DNA of 64,000 nucleotides, taken from contig JAYKXP010000004.1 of assembly GCA_037176845.1 (NCBI GenBank), forward strand, positions 620,001-684,000, written 5' to 3'. The notes beneath the pieces are model-generated. The model was not told where the DNA came from. It did no database searches and worked only from the letters and a program-made list of their open reading frames with translations. The translations under genes were made by a program, and so were the position numbers. Origin of the DNA: Paramarasmius palmivorus (taxonomy: Eukaryota; Basidiomycota; Agaricomycetes; Agaricales; Marasmiaceae). Shown piece after piece: positions 59,303 to 64,000 of the stretch (its first letter is position 1; every line of letters begins with the position of its first letter).

Positions 59303-60784
59303 ATGCTTCGCCAAACTACACATTCGCTGGCTCGTAGTGGTGAGTCCAATGTTTACTTTTTCCTTGCAATTGAAAAAGTAATGCCGGTACATTGTCAGTT
59401 GGACGCAGGGCGTTCTCCCAGTCTTCCGCGCGCAGAGGCTACGAAGATACCATTCAAAATCTCCGAATTCACAAAGATACCAAAGTCTTATGCCAAGGCT
59501 TCACCGGGAAGACGGTCAGTCCCTAGCTCAAGTCTTGTTCCCTCACCCAGTATTGATTACCGTCGAAGGGAACTTTCCATGTGAGAGAAGCGATAGCCTA
59601 CGGAACCAAGATGGTCGGAGGTGTTTCTCCCAAGAAAGCAGGCCAGACACATCTTGGTCTCCCAGTCTTTGGCAGTGTCAAGGAGGTGCGTAACTGGTCA
59701 ATTTTCGAAACGTCACCGTGCTAACGCCTTTTTTCCACCAGGCTGTACGCGAAACTCAGCCTGACGCTACCATTCTCTACGTGCCCCCGCCTACTGCTGC
59801 CGATGCTATCATTGAAGCCATTGAGAATGAGATTGGTCTCATTGTTTGCGTGACGGAAGGAATACCTCAGGCGGACGAAATTCGTGTACGTGGCAAGGCG
59901 AACGCTGGCTTATCACACGTTTGTAGCTGATCATTGATACGCCTCCCGCAGGTTATGCACGCCCTCAAAAGCCAATCAAAGTCCAGATTAGTTGGCCCCA
60001 ATTGCCCCGGTGGTATGCGTACTTTTGCCTGAGAGTTGGCACTATTAATGACATCCCTCTTCAGTCATCAATCCCGAGGGCTGCAAAATGGGTATCCAGC
60101 CCGGTCACATCCATAAACCCGGAAAAATCGGTACTTCAGATATTCATGAATAATGAGCGTAGTTCAAGCATTCTTCTAGGTATCGTCTCACGTTCCGGCA
60201 CTCTGACGTACGAAGCCGTCGCCCAAACGACTGGCGTTGGTCTTGGTCAGTCACTGTGCTTGGGTATTGGAGGTGATCCTTTCCCTGGTACACAACATGT
60301 CGATGGTATCAAGGTCTTCCTCGAGGATCCCAAGACTGAAGGTAAGCTAAAATGCCTCGCGGGGAGAAAGTGCTAATTGTTGAACCAAGGTATTGTCATT
60401 ATCGGAGAGATTGGTGGAAGTATGGAGGAAGAAGCTGCTGAATACCTCGAGAAGTACAACAAAACGCGTGCTAACCCTAAGCCTGTAGTCGGCTTTATCG
60501 CTGGACGCACAGCACCTCCCGGAAGGAGGATGGGTCATGCAGGTGCTATCATTGCCGGAGGCAAAGGTGCGTTACCTATTCACAGAGTCACTCAAGGTGG
60601 CGCTGACACAGTTTAGGTGCTGCTTCCGACAAGGTTGCCGCGTTGGAGAAGGCTGGCGCCATCGTCACTGACAGCCCCGCCAAGATTGGTATAGAGATGT
60701 TGAAGGTATGTGTCTCGTCAGAATTTTGTATTGGGTACTAACGGTCATTTATTACAGGCAATGAAAGCTGCTGGCCTCGCATGA
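59303..60784 (+). CDS. LSC1: Succinyl-CoA ligase alpha subunit, mitochondrial
   Basis: TCA-cycle enzyme that forms ATP or GTP from succinyl-CoA. A presequence exon ([12 protein letters not shown]) is joined to [20 protein letters not shown]. Then come [75 protein letters not shown] and [20 protein letters not shown]. The phospho-histidine is in [14 protein letters not shown]. It ends [11 protein letters not shown]. All motifs are intact. About eight short introns. Confidence 0.95.
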
Positions 60785-60876
60785 TAACCGTTTTGGAATC
60801 TGCAGTAACTTAACGTCGCTTGTGTAGACACTATACGCTACCTAGATTGCCCCTTACATAATACCATTTGTTTACC

Positions 60877-61724
60877 ATGGACTACGAGCCGTCCCCCGCT
60901 TTTCGTGACGCTGCATCGTACCTTTCAAAAGCACCCTCTCTCAACAGAGTATCGAATGATATCAAGCTTGAGGTCCCTATTTCGCCGTGGCATTACCTTG
61001 TCCTGACTCTTCAATGATAGTTGTACGGCCTATACAAGTGGCTGACTGTCTCTCCACTTCCCAACACGACTCGTCCTTCATTTTTCGATATCACTGGACG
61101 AGCAAAATGGGACGCTTGGAAGTCTGCTGGATCGACTTTTAAGGATGGCGCCGAAGCAGAAAAAAGATATCTTCAGATTGCTCGAGACCTTGGATGGAAA
61201 GAAGGAATGGTTGTTGCAGACAAGGCCTCAGAAGATGACGAGGAGATCGATTGGGACAACGATGATATACCCAGCAACTTCGAAGGGGGTGCACATTCTG
61301 GATTGGGGAACTCTGTTAGTATCATGGCCAAGATCGAAGACGAGGAAGAGGATAATAGCATTCATGGCTACGCTGTTTCAGGAGATGTAGAGAAATTGAA
61401 CGCGCTCTTCACTCAAAATCCTCAATTAGACCCTAATGAAGTGAATGAATACGTGAGTTCCCTGTCGTTACAATGATACCTGCATATTGAGGTCAGTGGC
61501 TAGGGCTTTACCGCCCTCCATTTGGCAAGCGACAGAGGAAACATTGCTGCTGTGAAATTGCTCTTAAGTAAAGGAGGAGACCCTAGTGCAAAGGTTGGCT
61601 CGGTCATTTTGTCAAAGAGCTGGATTAATGGCATGTAATATAGGATCCAGATGGCATGTCCTGCTCCGACCTCGCAAAGGTCGCTGGCCACCATGAAGTA
61701 GTGCAACTTCTATCAAATATATAA
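60877..61724 (+). CDS. Acyl-CoA-binding domain and ankyrin repeat protein (ACBD6-like)
   Basis: The N-terminal acyl-CoA-binding domain starts MDYEPSPAFRDAASYLSKAP and continues LYGLYKWLTVSPLPNTTRPS, GRAKWDAWKSAGSTF and AEKRYLQIARDLGW. An acidic linker (EDDEEIDWDNDDIPSNF) leads to ankyrin repeats: IHGYAVSGDVEKLNALF, GFTALHLASDRGNIAAVKLL and DLAKVAGHHEVVQLLSNI. This layout matches ACBD6-type proteins, which bind long-chain acyl-CoA and support lipid metabolism and N-myristoylation. Three or four introns. It starts 92 bp after LSC1 ends, on the same strand. Confidence 0.9.
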
Positions 61725-61837
61725 CCTCGCCCGAATACCTGACCCTAATCCCTCGTCTACCCAAAGACTAGTCTAGAGCTCGGAACGCGTGAACTATCGC
61801 GGAAGCGACTGTTATGCGGATTTTGTGGAAACACCAT

Positions 61838-62247
61838 TCATGTAGACTTTGTAGGTGTAGGCGATGAAGCACCAAGGGGAGAAGCTTGTAAAGTAGCCGC
61901 AGGAGCATCCTGATGATAAGGAGAACCAGGCTTAAGAATCTTGCCCTGGCGGACGGAGATGTATGAGCAAATATAAAAAACGTCGAAAAAGGCGTATTGC
62001 TCACCAGCTCCAGGAGTTTTACAACAGTTTTGCTAGGCACAGCACCAACGTCCAACCAATATCGTATCCTTCCAACACTCCACTCCATTGTCTTGTGGTC
62101 ACGACCTCCGGGTTTTACGCGTGGGTCGTATATGCCCAAGAGCTCGGTTGGCTTTGCGTTTCGTCTCGCCCGTTGATTTATGGCGACTAGATGGAAAATG
62201 CGGTCGTGTCTTCGACCATGAACTGCTAAACGAAGGCGCATAGGCAT
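61838..62247 (-). CDS. MRPS16: Mitochondrial ribosomal protein bS16m
   Basis: Start MPMRLRLAVHGRRHDRIFHL at 62247, which is typical of S16. It continues FHLVAINQRARRNAKPTELL, GIYDPRVKPGGRDHKTMEWS and IRYWLDVGAVPSKTVVKLLE. A phase-0 intron (donor GTGAGC, acceptor CGCCAG) joins to GKILKPGSPYHQDAPAATLQ and a short tail ending TPTKST at 61838. The unspliced frame runs longer and would give a false C-terminus. Confidence 0.92.
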
Positions 62248-63164
62248 TTTGGTGGCACTGACTTTACGGGGAAGTGCAGGTAGTGGTGGTCCGAGGTCAA
62301 GTTTCTACGCGAGCCTAACGCGGTGAACTTTCCGCTTTCTGACGAGTTCGACAACAAAATTGTATTCTACAAGCGCGTATATTTCATGAATACTAGCATT
62401 TTCTCCTCAATAGTAGCAAGATATAATAAGCCATTGCATCCTGCAGCAAAAAGAAACAACAGCTAGGGAAAGCGTGTACAGAGGACTATGAGTCCTCTGG
62501 CCCGTTACTTCCAGGTATTAGCTATGGGGTATGGGTCGGTACTTTGAGACAAAGCAGAAATATCCAGAGCTCACAATGCAGATATTATTACCGTTGAGTA
62601 ATGTTTGAGCCAACTTCGTCTTCTTTCTTCCTTGCGGGGTATTTTCACTGTGGATGAATGGATGTAAATGGGACGATGCTGACAGAAACAAGATGTCTGA
62701 CTATTCTGTCACGTCTTCTAGGACCATGTCTACAAAGTGTCAAAATTGAGAGGACGATAAGGCGACGCTACCACTCACTAACGAAGTCATCGAATCCGAG
62801 CAATTTTCCAGTGAATTCTCGGTCACCCTTCATGATCACCCATATCCGTGAACCGATACACCTATCAATGAGCTCTTACAATGATTCAGTTGAATACAGA
62901 AATGAAGGAGGGCAAGGCGGGCATCTCACCTAGTGGAAGAATTTGCGAAGCCATCTTGCCATCACATAATCTCGGTCCAACTCAAGTTATGTATATCACG
63001 AGTGTTTGGCCACCAGCCTACAGAAATCGCAAAATCATGCACATTGAAGCAAGCAGAAAATACAGAATACGGAGCTATTTATTCATTGACACAAACTATA
63101 CCTGTAGGAATCGGATGGAACTTGTAGAACAGGGGAAAATATATCAACTTCTACACACAAAAAT
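62248..63164. other. Intergenic region upstream of bS16m and downstream of importin alpha
   Basis: 0.9 kb with only overlapping short ORFs of no recognised family. It holds the bS16m promoter and the importin alpha 3' UTR. No RNA gene or repeat is recognised. Confidence 0.35.
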
Positions 63165-64000
63165 CTACTGCTGGCCGAAGCTGAAACCACCCTGGGGAGC
63201 TTGTTGATCAGAATGGAACTGTTGGAGGGTTAGAATTCGTTCTGAGCAGCAGTAGACTTGTGACTTACAGCGAAAGCACCCGAAGCGTCTACTTGGGGAG
63301 CTGCCAAAGCAGTGTCGACTTCCTCTTCGTCAGGGAAGTATTTGTCCATAATGTTGAAGGCCTTCTTGTAGATCTCCAAGTTGTCGTGTTGTTGGAGATT
63401 GTGGATGGTGATCATTCCTCCTGCTTCCTCGACGAAGAGCGCGTACTGGTTGACGGCACCAGGACCGGCAGCTTGCTTGTCCATCTCTCCGACTTTCAAA
63501 ATGTTGTCAAGACCATCAAGAGCAACTTGAATAATCCTGTTATCCATTGTGGTAAGAAGGTCGCACAGCGGCTTGATGCACCCCTGGCTGACGAGATAGC
63601 GAATTTGAGAAGGTTCCTGGAGACCGCCAGAAGTGGCATTCGAGATAGCCCAGCAGGCCTCCTTCTTCGTTTTTAGATCGGCGTTTTGAAGAATGTTGAT
63701 CAGAGGTGGGATGATGTTCGCGTCAATGACGGCCTGAATCTGAGGAGGAGAGCCGGCGGTTATGTTCGAGATCGTCCAGCAAGCTTCTTTACGAATGCCG
63801 TCCTTGGGTGAAGAAAGGAGCGACAAAAGTGCAGGAAGTGCACCAGAAGCAATAACAACTTGTGTCTGCAAGTCATCGCCGGTCACAATGTTCCCAACTG
63901 AACGAAGAGCTGGCGTTTGGACTGACGTCGAGTTGTGCATCAACAAATCGACGAGCCTCCTACAAACTCCGGATTCGATAACAGCTTGGATCTTATCGTT
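63165..64000 (-). CDS. SRP1: Importin alpha (karyopherin alpha, C-terminal part)
   Basis: Adaptor that binds classical nuclear localisation signals and importin beta. The window shows the C-terminal ARM repeats: [78 protein letters not shown] and [20 protein letters not shown], with the WxxxN pairs used in NLS binding. The final acidic helix ([19 protein letters not shown]) is followed, after a short intron, by the last exon [17 protein letters not shown]. The gene runs off the right edge, so the N-terminal IBB domain is not seen. Confidence 0.95.

Overview
This window is nuclear DNA of a filamentous basidiomycete, most likely an Agaricomycete. The genes are dense and lie on both strands. They are cut by many introns of about 45-60 nt with GTGAGT/GTACGT-type donors. 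The gene set includes a NoxA-type NADPH oxidase, a septin, a Cas1-type 10-TM acyltransferase, a Cut8/Sts1 proteasome tether, a Bck1-type MAPKKK and an ankyrin-DIL protein. There are no bacterial-style operons. Coordinates below span first to last coding base, introns included. Exons were joined by eye from splice sites and family similarity.

Layout. 0-5 kb: TAF5 (minus, cut by the left edge) diverges from MAD2, followed by noxA. 5.3-9 kb (minus): a Bck1-related MAPKKK with unusual domain order, then an RNase III-domain protein. 9-14 kb: NUP155/170. 14-18 kb: a RING-CH (MARCH-type) membrane E3 ligase, a mitochondrial carrier, and a Rex4-like exonuclease that has lost catalytic residues. 19-23 kb (minus): a PPR-like mitochondrial protein and Cut8/Sts1. 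23.5-26.3 kb (minus): a Cas1-like acyltransferase.

26.3-34.3 kb is an 8 kb gene-poor block. In it I support only one tiny gene, a CBM5/12-like protein of about 60 residues. 34.3-46.8 kb: GID8, BCK1, RRP15, the ankyrin-DIL protein and a hypothetical protein. 47-55.7 kb: rhomboid protease, a DUF866 zinc protein, a Cdc3/SEPT7-type septin, a hypothetical protein, a nitrilase and mitoribosomal mS35. 55.8-64 kb: MTR10/transportin-SR, succinyl-CoA ligase alpha, an ACBP-ankyrin protein, mitoribosomal bS16m and importin alpha (cut by the right edge).

Most genes are housekeeping and unlinked in function. The strongest unusual signal is a pair of related MAPKKKs about 29 kb apart. The conserved Bck1 regulatory block lies before the kinase domain in one (36.7-40.5 kb) and after it in the other (5.3-7.6 kb), a circular-permutation-like arrangement. 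Second is the Rex4-like protein without its DxE catalytic pair. Several neighbours are head to head with only about 100-200 bp between start codons, which implies shared promoters.
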